Positions 16,647-25,227 are shown, numbered from the stretch's first letter. The stretch: DNA of 35,515 bases from an uncultured Blautia sp. (GCA_934371915.1 CAKROE010000018.1:1-35515); one strand, 5' to 3'. Notes: generated by a model from the sequence alone, not told the origin. Translations and numbers: made by a program.

Positions 16647-18332
16647 ATGTACAGCAGCCGTAAAACAAAAATTCTAAATATAGTCTGTGTATTACTGGTT
16701 TTGACGACAGGTGTGATACGTCTGACCAGAGCTTCCTATCGCTCTGTTTCCAGTAATACGCTGATTTTTTTTCTGTTTATTCTGTCAGCTCTTATCTGGC
16801 TCGTTCAGATAAGGAGAAGAGTGATCCGCCCGGAAGAGAGAAAATATCTTGAACTGACAGCTGTACTGCTTTTATTTCTTATTATAATAAAAACAGTTAA
16901 ATATGTTTTTGTACCCTCCGGCAGCTGGTTTAGCCGGTACATATGGTATCTCTATTATTTTCCACAGACATTTATTGTTGTTTCGATGCTGTTTGCCGTG
17001 CTTCATACAGGCCTTGCCTATGGTACACAGATGGATCAGAGGTGGAAACTTCTCTATATACCGGCAGCAGCAATTGTGGGTGGAATTCTTACGAATGATC
17101 TTCATCAGCTGGCTTTTTCATTTCCTCAGGGTATCGAAATGTGGGATGAACTTTATGTGCATGGGCCGCTGTATTTTGTATCGATCATCTGGGTGGTGCT
17201 CCTTTTTATAATCATGATCACGATAGCATTGCGCAGGTGTGCAACAATGGAAAACAGGCATAATATCTGGATGCCGATCATCCCGTTGGCAATCGGAATA
17301 ATCTATATGGTCATGTTTTTGATGGATCATGATATGCTATTGCACAGACTGTTCAAGACGACCGAAGTGATCGGTTTTATATTTCCGGCATTTATGGAAG
17401 CGCTTATTCAGGCGGGGCTTTTTCCGACAAATGACGGTTATGAGAATCTATGGAAAATTTTTGGGCTTCAGGGCGGAATTATGGATAATGATGGAAGAGT
17501 TCTTTTTGAATCAGATAGCAGCATTTCAGTATCAAAAGATATGATCAGAGAAGCGGAAGCGTTTGCTGTTTTGCTTCAAAACGGAAATCTGGTACTTGGA
17601 AGTCATGCTATCGGGGGCGGATATGTTTACTGGCTCAAAGATCTGACTGAGATCAATGAGATAAACAATAAACTTGCAGAGCTGGGTAAAATACTAGAAG
17701 AGGATAATGCGCTTCTTTGTGAAGAAAAGATAATTGCTGAAAATAAGTCTCAGATCCAGCTTAAGAACAGAATTTATGACAGCATATACAGTCAGATTGC
17801 ACCACAGCTGAGGCATTTGGAAAATATTCTCGAGACAGTTCCGGATGAAGAGGATGTGTTTGAAGAAAAGATGAAATACGGTGCCGTACTTGTTGTGTTT
17901 ATTAAAAGATGCTCAAATCTGATCCTTCTGATGCATCAGAAAGAGAAAATTTCGACGGGAGAGTTCCAGATTGCAGTCGAGGAATCGCTTCGTTATATCC
18001 GATTAAACGGTGTACGAGCTATAGAAAACATCGAGAGTGATATGGAATTGTCGGGCAGCCAGATTCTTTTCATGTATACATTTTTTGAGAATGTTACGGA
18101 GCTTATTCTTGGTAAGTGCACTGATTTGCTTGTCAGCTTTGAATGTTCCGAAGAAATCTGTTTACGGATAGAGGCGCAGGTTAAAGATATAACTGTTCCG
18201 ATGAATTTTATGTATGACAGAATAGAAGAGTTTTCTGGCGTTCTTCAGATAGAAAATGAGCAGGATACGATATTTTTAACATTGACATTGCCGGGCAATC
18301 TGCCGGTTGAGGATAAAAATGATATTGTTTAG
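16647..18332 (+). CDS. Seven-transmembrane sensor with degenerate histidine-kinase-like C-terminus
   Basis: 561-residue membrane protein. Residues ~1-250 hold about seven hydrophobic segments resembling the N-terminal 7TM domain of histidine kinases (HisKA_7TM type). Next comes a short PAS-like stretch (GGIMDNDGRVLFESDSSISV) and a coiled-coil linker (LTEINEINNKLAELGKILEE). The C-terminal ~200 residues have a kinase-like layout (AENKSQIQLKNRIYDSIYSQ, FFENVTELIL). There is no His at the expected phosphorylation place and no glycine-rich ATP box, so it probably senses or scaffolds rather than phosphorylates. CGGAGGG precedes the ATG. It overlaps the next kinase gene by 14 bases. The ligand is unknown. 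Frequent ATA and AGA codons set it apart from the flanking importer genes. Confidence 0.75.
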   Translation: MYSSRKTKILNIVCVLLVLTTGVIRLTRASYRSVSSNTLIFFLFILSALIWLVQIRRRVIRPEERKYLELTAVLLLFLIIIKTVKYVFVPSGSWFSRYIWYLYYFPQTFIVVSMLFAVLHTGLAYGTQMDQRWKLLYIPAAAIVGGILTNDLHQLAFSFPQGIEMWDELYVHGPLYFVSIIWVVLLFIIMITIALRRCATMENRHNIWMPIIPLAIGIIYMVMFLMDHDMLLHRLFKTTEVIGFIFPAFMEALIQAGLFPTNDGYENLWKIFGLQGGIMDNDGRVLFESDSSISVSKDMIREAEAFAVLLQNGNLVLGSHAIGGGYVYWLKDLTEINEINNKLAELGKILEEDNALLCEEKIIAENKSQIQLKNRIYDSIYSQIAPQLRHLENILETVPDEEDVFEEKMKYGAVLVVFIKRCSNLILLMHQKEKISTGEFQIAVEESLRYIRLNGVRAIENIESDMELSGSQILFMYTFFENVTELILGKCTDLLVSFECSEEICLRIEAQVKDITVPMNFMYDRIEEFSGVLQIENEQDTIFLTLTLPGNLPVEDKNDIV

Positions 18333-19602
18333 TGAATTACCGGTATTGATTCGGGTACTGACTGGAATATATGAATTGCTTTTTGTGATAGCTTCATTCT
18401 ATGTGTTTGTCAAAAATATTGTTATCGGAGAAAGAAGCAAAATATGTCGTTATTCATTTCCACCAGTGATATGTTCGGCAGTTTTGCTTCAGAGCATGGC
18501 AGATCTCGAGTATCAGAATGAAGGCGGATGGTCCTTTCTGGCGAGACTGACAGGCAATCTTCCGTGGATCATTGTCATATTAATGATTGTGGCAATGACA
18601 ATTTGGGAGATAAATCTTCTTATAAGAATAAAAAAGCTTAAATATAGCTTTCTCACAGTTGAAGCAGTAAAAGAGAGCCTTGACAATCTTCCGGATGGCA
18701 TATGTTTTTCGACCGAGGGCGGTACACCGGTTCTTGTAAATGTTCAGATGAACCGACTTATTGGGGAGATTCTTGAAAGTGGAATCGTAAATGCAAGAGA
18801 TATGTGGCATAGCCTGAAAGCAGGAGAAGGATCGACAAGTGTTAAATATATCAGAACAGATCCCTTAGTTACTGTGCAGCTTAAAGACGGAACTGTATGG
18901 AATTTCAGGCAGACAGAATTTACAAGAGGAAAAGACCGCATCAGGGAGATAGTAGCCTGTGATGTGACAAAGCAGTATGAACTGAATCACGAATTAAGAA
19001 CTCAAAATGAACAGCTTAAGAAAATGAATCAGCGTCTCCGGAAATTGTGTCAGGAAATAGAAGAGATCACGAGAGAAAAAGAGATACTTGAGACCAGAAT
19101 AAGAGTTCATGATGAGATTGGAAGGGCTTTGTTGGTCTTTCAGACTTATCTTTCCAGATCAGTCGGTGAACGAAGCCGCAAAGACCTCCTTTTCTGGTGC
19201 AGATATATTGTAGTCGGGATAAGAAGCGGTACATTCAGTAATCCGGAGATAAATCTTGAGCGAATCATAAGAGATGCGAAGGATCTGGATATAAGAGTTA
19301 TCTGTGAGGGTGAACTTCCCGGGAATATTATAACCAGGGGAATTCTTCTGCGTGCACTGAAAGAATGCATCAGCAACACAGCCAAACATGCCGAAGGCAC
19401 TGAGTTGTTTTTAAGGATCGTAAATAAAAATAATAAAATATACGCGGAGTTTACCAATGATGGCATTCAGCCGGCTGGGGAGATCAGAGAAAAAGGTGGG
19501 CTCAAAAACCTTCGAATTCTTGCCGAGACGGCTGGAGGAGAGATGAAGGTATCCGGAAACGGATCGTTTATGTTAAGACTAGAATTTCCGGAGGGAGAAT
19601 AA
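18319..19602 (+). CDS. NarL-family-type sensor histidine kinase
   Basis: 427-residue kinase. ATG at 18319 is preferred over the upstream TTG because GAGG lies six bases before it. Three hydrophobic segments occupy roughly residues 8-34, 50-60 and 83-104. A PAS-like region (ESLDNLPDGICFSTEGGTPV) and a long charged coiled coil follow. His264 in RIRVHDEIGRALL is the likely phosphoacceptor of a HisKA_3-like helix. The ATPase domain shows N-box LKECISNTAKHAEG and a late GG-containing stretch KGGLKNLRILAETAGGEMKV. It probably phosphorylates the LuxR-type regulator encoded two bases downstream. Overlap with the 7TM gene suggests the two membrane proteins form a complex. Confidence 0.85.
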   Translation: MILFSELPVLIRVLTGIYELLFVIASFYVFVKNIVIGERSKICRYSFPPVICSAVLLQSMADLEYQNEGGWSFLARLTGNLPWIIVILMIVAMTIWEINLLIRIKKLKYSFLTVEAVKESLDNLPDGICFSTEGGTPVLVNVQMNRLIGEILESGIVNARDMWHSLKAGEGSTSVKYIRTDPLVTVQLKDGTVWNFRQTEFTRGKDRIREIVACDVTKQYELNHELRTQNEQLKKMNQRLRKLCQEIEEITREKEILETRIRVHDEIGRALLVFQTYLSRSVGERSRKDLLFWCRYIVVGIRSGTFSNPEINLERIIRDAKDLDIRVICEGELPGNIITRGILLRALKECISNTAKHAEGTELFLRIVNKNNKIYAEFTNDGIQPAGEIREKGGLKNLRILAETAGGEMKVSGNGSFMLRLEFPEGE

Positions 19603-19604
19603 AG

Positions 19605-20237
19605 TTGAAAAAAAGAGTAGTAGTGGTCGAAGACCAGTTCGTCGCAAGAGAACTTTTTGAATTATATCTTAAAAACAGTGAACGATATGAAATTGTGTAT
19701 TCACTGGATTCGGCAGCTCATCTGGCTGAGATTCTTAAGAATAAGGCGGTTGATCTGGTCCTTATGGATATTCTGATGAATGATGAATCCAATGGACTGG
19801 ATGCCTCAGAAGAATTAAAAAGACAGAGACCTGCTATAAAGATTATTGCCATGACTTCCATGGCTGAGACTTCATGGCTTAAAAGAGCGAAAGAAATAGG
19901 CATAGACAGCTTCTGGTTTAAGGAATCATCTAAGGAGACAATCCTTGAGGTGATGGATCGGACGGTTGCAGGGGAATCTGTATATCCAGACAGACCGCCA
20001 CGAATCCAGCTTGGGACATCGGATAATTTTGAGTTTACAGACAGGGAACTTGAGGTTCTTCGTGAGATGACCCGTGGAATGTCTAATTCTGCAATCGCAA
20101 AAAAACTCTGTATTTCGGAAAATACTGTAAAAGTACATATTCAGCACATGCTTGACAAGACAGGCTTTGAAAACAGAACTGAGCTTGCGATAGAGGCACG
20201 CGTCCGAGGAATCGTTGTGAGCATGGAAAGAACATAA
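19605..20237 (+). CDS. LuxR/NarL-family response regulator
   Basis: 210-residue two-domain regulator. The receiver has the acidic pair VVEDQ, phospho-acceptor Asp55 in VDLVLMDILMNDESNG and a switch Thr in IIAMTSMAETSW. The C-terminal LuxR helix-turn-helix reads FTDRELEVLREMTRGMSNSA, then IAKKLCISENTVKVHIQHML. The start is TTG with GGAGG ten bases upstream. It begins two bases after the kinase stop, so kinase and regulator are co-translated. The nearest likely target is the secreted-protein gene 128 bases downstream, whose upstream region has an inverted repeat. Confidence 0.93.
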   Translation: MKKRVVVVEDQFVARELFELYLKNSERYEIVYSLDSAAHLAEILKNKAVDLVLMDILMNDESNGLDASEELKRQRPAIKIIAMTSMAETSWLKRAKEIGIDSFWFKESSKETILEVMDRTVAGESVYPDRPPRIQLGTSDNFEFTDRELEVLREMTRGMSNSAIAKKLCISENTVKVHIQHMLDKTGFENRTELAIEARVRGIVVSMERT

Positions 20238-20302
20238 TTGTTAAATTAAAAGATACTGTTTTTGTTATTAAATAATACTTTCGGGTGATGTTGAAATCTC
20301 GC

Positions 20303-20315
20303 TTTTACTGTAAAA
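20303..20315 (+). promoter_or_regulatory. Inverted repeat, candidate response-regulator site
   Basis: TTTTAC and GTAAAA flank a single T, 50 bases before the start of the secreted-protein gene. The half-site resembles the repeats upstream of the importer at 11405. No convincing -35/-10 pair was found around it. Confidence 0.3.
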
Positions 20316-20365
20316 TGTAGATACATAAAAGTATGTGTTCTGCTCATAATAAAGGAGGGATTTGC

Positions 20366-22102
20366 ATGAAAAGAATACTAAAGAAAACAGGGAAAATTGC
20401 AGTACTTGCTGCAACATTGCTGATCATGCTTCTGGCATGCAGCGTAGGGGTAAAGGCGGATATTACATTTCCGATTAATATTGGAGTAAATGGCAGCAGT
20501 AGTCGCAGCTTTGATCCATACGATGTTAAAGGTTCAAAAGTGAATGTTGTAATAACAAACACGAGTAACGTGAATTTAAAAATGAATATCGCTGTAACTA
20601 CAAAACGTACTAATATCTTTGTAAACTCCGGAACTAAATTGACAGCATTTTCCAGCAGCATGGCATCAACAGGATTAACAGATACTAAAACATCTTATGC
20701 TATATTTGCACCTGGTGAATCTGCATCTATGATATTTGATTTCCGAAGTGATTATAATGGAGGAACCAGTTTTGAGATTGAAGCAACAGCAGTTACAGTT
20801 CAGGATAATGGCGGCAGGAATTTCAATCTGGCACAGCCAATTCCGCTTTCCGGATCAGTAGATGGAATACTTGGAAATGCTTCTAAACATCCGGAATTAT
20901 ATTCAAGATATTTTTCAATCTACACACCTAACCGTCGCTTTTTCACGATTGATCTTCAGAGTGAAAGTAATAACAAACAAATTGCATTATTTCTGACAAA
21001 GAATAATGACCCTGAGTTCAGATTAAGCCTGATCAAGGATATTCATGGATCAAAGAAAAATTTTACATTATTGCTCGATCCGGGAACTTATATCATTAAA
21101 GTTGCTTATGTGTTTTCACAGGTCGAAGATTTCACTACTTATAAAATGAACTTAAGCGGAAGAGATTATATTCCCGCTACAGGAGTTTCTCTTACAAGCT
21201 CACCGGCTAATCTTAACTTCGACAGTAGAATCGTAAAACAGCCCAGAAAAATAACATTTACAGCGGCTACAATTCCGTCTAACAGTGACGATAAGCTTGA
21301 TAGTATCAACTCATCATGCATTACAAGCGGTGATATCAAAGGCCGTAATTCAGCTACATTTACTATAACTGTCAGTGCTAATCGTGGTTATTATGATTGT
21401 GCTTACGATCGGGTAAGCGTTAAGGCAAGCAACGGAGTAGTTTCAAATGCGCTTAATATCTTTATTAAACCACAAAAACCGGATACTTCTGGCTACAGTG
21501 TGTACTACAATAAAATTCTCTGGAACTGTAATCAATATGGCATACAATGGAAACCAGAATGGACTGCAAAAAATCCGGTAAAGGTTTATATAAAATCCGG
21601 AAAAAGCTGGAAGCTTAAAACAACACGTAAAGAAGGCGGAAAGTTTACATTCAAAAAACTGAAATCGAACAAAAAATATCAGTTCAAATTTGTACAGATG
21701 GCGAAGAACGCAAGTGGTCAGTGGATTGATGGTGATCCGGCATACGTAAACATCAAGACCACGAGAAAGACAAAACTTCCGATTCAGTCCATCACCGTTG
21801 GCAAAGCTACACTGAAAAATAATTACAGATGGGAAAAATGGGGAAGCACATGGAGATGGCGTAAATATACCTATACGAAATTCCCGGTTACCGTTCGTCT
21901 TAGTAAGAGGCTTCCGGGATTGAAATACATCAGTATGTCAGGTGCAAAGATCAAAGGTAAAGGAAATAAATTCACAGTTTATGAGACAGTAGCCGGAAAC
22001 AGAATCGGCAAGACCTTTAAACTGCTCATGACTCCATGCTATGCAAAAGATGACACAGGTGGATATGGACCGACAATCAAGAGAACTATACGTATCAGAT
22101 GA
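20366..22102 (+). CDS. Secreted or surface Ig/FN3-like protein of unknown function
   Basis: 578-residue exported protein. The start at 20366 is chosen because AAAGGAGGG precedes it and a signal peptide follows (basic MKRILKKTGK, then VLAATLLIMLLA). Cleavage may occur at VKA before DITFP, or LLAC may serve as a weak lipobox. The N-terminal half is a beta-rich, Asn/Ser/Thr-rich region that may bind a ligand or lectin-like target (residues ~30-260). The rest looks like Ig/fibronectin-type modules, for example VKVYIKSGKSWKLKTTRKEG and KYQFKFVQMAKNASGQWIDG. The C-terminal ~150 residues are very Lys/Arg/Trp/Tyr-rich, suggesting contact with wall polymers. No LPXTG anchor or catalytic motif was seen. 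It is probably the output gene of the preceding two-component system. Confidence 0.75.
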   Translation: MKRILKKTGKIAVLAATLLIMLLACSVGVKADITFPINIGVNGSSSRSFDPYDVKGSKVNVVITNTSNVNLKMNIAVTTKRTNIFVNSGTKLTAFSSSMASTGLTDTKTSYAIFAPGESASMIFDFRSDYNGGTSFEIEATAVTVQDNGGRNFNLAQPIPLSGSVDGILGNASKHPELYSRYFSIYTPNRRFFTIDLQSESNNKQIALFLTKNNDPEFRLSLIKDIHGSKKNFTLLLDPGTYIIKVAYVFSQVEDFTTYKMNLSGRDYIPATGVSLTSSPANLNFDSRIVKQPRKITFTAATIPSNSDDKLDSINSSCITSGDIKGRNSATFTITVSANRGYYDCAYDRVSVKASNGVVSNALNIFIKPQKPDTSGYSVYYNKILWNCNQYGIQWKPEWTAKNPVKVYIKSGKSWKLKTTRKEGGKFTFKKLKSNKKYQFKFVQMAKNASGQWIDGDPAYVNIKTTRKTKLPIQSITVGKATLKNNYRWEKWGSTWRWRKYTYTKFPVTVRLSKRLPGLKYISMSGAKIKGKGNKFTVYETVAGNRIGKTFKLLMTPCYAKDDTGGYGPTIKRTIRIR

Positions 22103-22156
22103 TAAAGTGCGAATATCTGCTTGACAAACCTACACTGCTGCCTGATGAAACTCTGA

Positions 22157-22489
22157 GCTTATATTGCTTTATCCTGCCTGTGCGTGTTAAAATAAGGCTG
22201 ACAGTAACATGAGGAATAGCAGGAGGAAACATGCAGCAGGCTCTTTTGGATCATTTAAGAATCATAACAGAAGAAGAACAGCAGATACTGGATGGTGTGG
22301 CGAAGGTGGATAAGGACCTCTATACATCCGGTAAGGATTTCATTGTAGACAGTGCGAAGATGCTGAACGAAGGGAAACTGATCGCCGTGCGGACACACAC
22401 ACGCTTTGTCCATTTTCCGGCACACAGGCATAATTTTATCGAGGTGCTTTATGTCTGTCAGGGCCAGCTGACCAATATCATCGGCGGCA
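22157..22489 (+). repeat. Right copy of the direct repeat flanking the island
   Basis: Counterpart of 16270-16601. Here the homologous segment continues without a break into an intact AraC regulator gene, so this copy marks the original or reconstituted locus. Confidence 0.9.
22164..22193 (+). promoter_or_regulatory. Promoter of the intact AraC regulator gene
   Basis: TTGCTT (22164-22169), an 18-base spacer and TAAAAT (22188-22193) with an upstream TG. Conservation of both boxes in the left copy, while nearby bases have changed, supports function. Confidence 0.55.
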
Positions 22490-23214
22490 GGGAAGTCGTG
22501 ATACGACAGGGCGAACTCCTTTTTCTGAATCAGTATACGAGACATGAGATTCTTCCGGCAGGAGAGGAAGACATCGCAATTAATTTTATGATCCTTCCGG
22601 AGTTTTTTGATGTGGCATATACGATGGCGGGAAACAATAATGTACTTGCGGATTTCCTCGTGAATGTGCTGCGCCAGGATGAGGAGCGCGGTGAATATCT
22701 CCATTTCAAAGTGGCAGAAGTACTGCAGATCCAGAATCTTCTCGAAAACATGATCTACTCACTGGTGACAGGGAAGGGTGACCAGAACCGCATTAACCAG
22801 ACAACGATGGGACTGATTTTTTTGTATCTTCTGGAGTCGGTGCAGTATGCAGAGATGCGCCTTCCAAACCAGTACGAAAATATGATCGCAATGACTACTC
22901 TGGATTATATTGAGCAGCAGTACAGGACAGCAACGCTTACAGAACTCTGCGAGCAGCTGCATCTGCCGATGCATATGCTGAGCAAGATGATCAAGAAAAA
23001 TACAGGATTTAATTTTAAGGAACTCCTGCAGCGTAAGAGATTGAACAAGGCTGTTGAGCTGATGTGTGAGACGGATCTTCCGATCAGCGATATCATTGCG
23101 GCGGTCGGTTACGAAAATGGAAGTTATTTTCACCGTGTATTTAAAGAACGCTATCATACGACACCACGTGCGTTCCGTGTGGCGAACGGCAAAGAAGAGC
23201 GCGTAAGGTTGTAA
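22231..23214 (+). CDS. AraC-family transcriptional regulator with cupin sensor domain
   Basis: 327-residue regulator. The N-terminal AraC-binding cupin (about residues 50-140) carries HFPAHRHNFIEVLYVCQGQL, with His residues that shape the ligand pocket, and GELLFLNQYTRHEI. A helical linker follows. The C-terminal AraC DNA-binding domain holds two helix-turn-helix units: TLTELCEQLHLPMHMLSKMI and LPISDIIAAVGYENGSYFHR. Such proteins activate sugar uptake genes from paired direct repeats. Before the island arrived this gene would have sat directly after the importer operon, so the repeats at 11403-11437 are its best candidate site. AGGAGG lies six bases before the ATG, and a terminator follows. 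Confidence 0.92.
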   Translation: MQQALLDHLRIITEEEQQILDGVAKVDKDLYTSGKDFIVDSAKMLNEGKLIAVRTHTRFVHFPAHRHNFIEVLYVCQGQLTNIIGGREVVIRQGELLFLNQYTRHEILPAGEEDIAINFMILPEFFDVAYTMAGNNNVLADFLVNVLRQDEERGEYLHFKVAEVLQIQNLLENMIYSLVTGKGDQNRINQTTMGLIFLYLLESVQYAEMRLPNQYENMIAMTTLDYIEQQYRTATLTELCEQLHLPMHMLSKMIKKNTGFNFKELLQRKRLNKAVELMCETDLPISDIIAAVGYENGSYFHRVFKERYHTTPRAFRVANGKEERVRL

Positions 23215-23257
23215 ATAATCAGGGGATGTGCCATCGGCGCTTCTTCGATATGCAAAA

Positions 23258-23305
23258 AAAGGGACACACAGATCTGGGAAAGTTTACTGTGTGTCCCTTT
23301 AGATT
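23258..23305. terminator. Bidirectional terminator
   Basis: AAAGGGACACACAG (23258-23271) pairs perfectly with CTGTGTGTCCCTTT (23287-23300) around a 15-base loop. An A tract lies on the left and a T-rich run on the right, so it can end both the plus-strand AraC gene and the minus-strand hydrolase operon. Confidence 0.85.
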
Positions 23306-23425
23306 TTATTTTATCATTTGTGATGGACTGGAATGTCCGGAAATTATGTAGAACCCGAATGCAGAGAAACTGCCGTTCTGAATTGCTTCGATCACTTCTC
23401 TTTCGTGTCCTGTTCTTTTGTACAT
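23306..23425 (-). CDS. Possible 39-residue small protein
   Basis: An open frame between the small conserved gene and the terminator encodes MYKRTGHEREVIEAIQNGSF followed by a short hydrophobic stretch SAFGFYIISG. No clear ribosome site precedes its ATG; it could be translated by coupling from the gene 24 bases upstream. The amphipathic start and ordered composition look gene-like, but this is weak evidence and no family was recognised. Confidence 0.3.
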   Translation of the reverse strand: MYKRTGHEREVIEAIQNGSFSAFGFYIISGHSSPSQMIK

Positions 23426-23449
23426 AATTTAAAATCTGCGTTCAGTATA

Positions 23450-23665
23450 TCACATGGCAAGGTTTTTGACAAGCTCGATATCTGACGCTTTTACTTTGAG
23501 ATTTGTTTCTATTACTTTTCCTTCAGCGGTCGTGATCTTGATCTCGATCAGTGTGTCTTCTTTGACAGCAGTGCTTGCTGCCTGAAGAAACTTCGGGAAT
23601 TTCGGATGATTCTGGGTAAAAGTTGCCCAGGAATTTTTAAGTTGCATTAAATTTCCAAGATTCAT
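23450..23665 (-). CDS. Small conserved hypothetical protein
   Basis: 71-residue cytoplasmic protein, starting MNLGNLMQLKNSWATFTQNH. It has an amphipathic helical N-terminus followed by a beta-rich C-terminus (DTLIEIKITTAEGKVIETNL). I recognise this as a recurrent small protein of Lachnospiraceae without assigned function. GGAGG lies seven bases before the ATG. It starts 13 bases after the choloylglycine hydrolase stop, so it is the third gene of that operon. No membrane segment, metal site or DNA-binding motif is evident. Confidence 0.7.
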   Translation of the reverse strand: MNLGNLMQLKNSWATFTQNHPKFPKFLQAASTAVKEDTLIEIKITTAEGKVIETNLKVKASDIELVKNLAM

Positions 23666-23678
23666 GTTGCTACCTCCG

Positions 23679-24653
23679 TTAATTCTGATAATTGATCTGT
23701 TCGCCCTGAATGACCGGATAGCAGATCAGAGCATCACTGTCCAGATTTTCTCTGTGCATATCGACTGCACTGATCTGGTGGTTTTCATAAGTAGTATAGT
23801 AGTAGATTCCTTTTGTAGCATTACAGCAGGATGTATAAAGTGTGATTTCATATTTTCCATCGGCTACTTCACAGCATCCGCGCTGCTGATCCACGGAACC
23901 GAGAATGTGAAAGAACTGGCTTACGCTTTCCTTTTCGGAATCGCCTGAAAATGCATTCATCTTTGTGAAAGCAACCCGTACAAAACGGGATGCAGAAGAA
24001 AGATCTCCCGGAAGACCAAGCGCCCCCATTCCGCGGCTGTATGCAGTGAGAGCAAGATCATCGGAAAAAGTATTCACAGGCTGTTTCGGAGACAAGTGCA
24101 TAAAATTATTCAACTGGAACATCTGCTGTGGAAAAGGCGGGTTGTTGGTGAGCACACCGACCGGATTTTCGTAAATATGGAGTCCGTCTGCCATGGATTC
24201 TACCGTGATAGAGCCGGTCTGATCAGAAATGATCCAGTGAAGCTGCGCAAGCGGAAACTGTTCACTGAACGGAGTATTGACCAGAGCCATGCGTTCAAGA
24301 AGCGTCCGTACTTCGGATAAAGTAGCACACTGACTCAAAATCCACGGAATAAATTCAAACTGGGCAACATTATCTCTGCCGGAGGTAACATCTGCATAAG
24401 CGGCATTGCCGACAAAGTTTAATCCTGCCATACCAATACCTTTTTCGTTGATGGCGTCATAATAGAGGGGATAGTTTCCGGCAACATGAGCCATACCGAT
24501 GATCGCGTAGTGAGTGGCCATTTCGCCGGTATGCCGGAAAGAAAACGGATAATTTCGTGGTGTGATGGCAATCTGGTCACCATAGGAAAATTCATAGTCC
24601 AGAGTTCTTCCAAAATAGAAATCTTTTGTCTGGTAAGTTGCGGCAGTACACAT
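23679..24653 (-). CDS. bsh: Choloylglycine hydrolase family protein (bile salt hydrolase / penicillin V acylase)
   Basis: 324-residue Ntn-hydrolase that cleaves an amide bond, classically of glycine- or taurine-conjugated bile salts. Met removal exposes catalytic Cys2 (MCTAATYQ). The other pocket residues of the family are present: Arg16 and Asp19 in FGRTLDY, Asn79 in GLNFVGNA, Asn171 in VLTNNPPF, and Arg223 in SSASRFVR. Length matches known enzymes and no signal peptide is seen, so it is cytoplasmic. AGGAGG precedes the ATG. It sits between DUF3877 and small-protein genes in an apparent three-gene operon. Bile salts are the usual substrate in gut Firmicutes, but penicillin V or N-acyl homoserine lactone type amides cannot be ruled out from sequence. 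Confidence 0.92.
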   Translation of the reverse strand: MCTAATYQTKDFYFGRTLDYEFSYGDQIAITPRNYPFSFRHTGEMATHYAIIGMAHVAGNYPLYYDAINEKGIGMAGLNFVGNAAYADVTSGRDNVAQFEFIPWILSQCATLSEVRTLLERMALVNTPFSEQFPLAQLHWIISDQTGSITVESMADGLHIYENPVGVLTNNPPFPQQMFQLNNFMHLSPKQPVNTFSDDLALTAYSRGMGALGLPGDLSSASRFVRVAFTKMNAFSGDSEKESVSQFFHILGSVDQQRGCCEVADGKYEITLYTSCCNATKGIYYYTTYENHQISAVDMHRENLDSDALICYPVIQGEQINYQN

Positions 24654-24667
24654 AAAACATTTCCTCC

Positions 24668-25201
24668 TTAAAAGTCAAAATCTGCATAGTCCTCCGGCAG
24701 AAAACGGTGATAGATGATATGACAGCCTTCATCTTTGAAACAATAGTAATAAGGATCTTCGCTATTGTCAGCAAAACGGATCAGACGGTCAAATTCACCG
24801 TTGTTCATTTCTTCGGTGATAATGTTCTCTGAATAAGTATGGAACAGATCCAGAATTTCATTCATAGTGCAGCCGTGTTTTCCGACTAATTCCACAAGCT
24901 GGTGGATAAATTCATTTGGTGCGGTGTTGTCATGCACATATACGGTGCCTTCCTGCGGAATATGGAAACAGAAACGGTCGCCTTTATGACTGACTTCAAT
25001 CTGTCCAAGTTTTGAAGTGATGGATTCCGGAAGTGTATCAAGGCGCATCTGCATTTCATTTGCACTGTCGCTGGCATTAAAGAAATGATTCAGGGAAGAA
25101 AGCGGATAATAAAGTCGGATATCTTCTTTAAAAAAACCGAGCTTTGCCTGTTCTTCTTTGACGATATCAATCAGATTACGTTCAAGTTTATCATAACCCA
25201 T
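24668..25201 (-). CDS. DUF3877 family protein
   Basis: 177-residue acidic cytoplasmic protein that I recognise as the DUF3877 family of Clostridia, function unknown. It begins MGYDKLERNLIDIVKEEQAK and has a Cys/His-containing end (YYYCFKDEGCHIIYHRFLPE). The middle carries FCFHIPQEGTVYVHDNTAPN. GGAGG precedes the ATG, and the hydrolase gene starts 14 bases after its stop, so it leads the hydrolase operon. There is no signal peptide or transmembrane segment. A shared role with the hydrolase is only suggested by the operon. Confidence 0.75.
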   Translation of the reverse strand: MGYDKLERNLIDIVKEEQAKLGFFKEDIRLYYPLSSLNHFFNASDSANEMQMRLDTLPESITSKLGQIEVSHKGDRFCFHIPQEGTVYVHDNTAPNEFIHQLVELVGKHGCTMNEILDLFHTYSENIITEEMNNGEFDRLIRFADNSEDPYYYCFKDEGCHIIYHRFLPEDYADFDF

Positions 25202-25227
25202 AACGGGACCTCCTTTATAAGTTGAGT

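Noticed and set aside
16270..22489. The flanking repeats as att sites of an integrative element
   Set aside because: The repeats are ~332 bp long and diverged, lie in a protein gene, and no integrase, excisionase or transfer gene lies between them.
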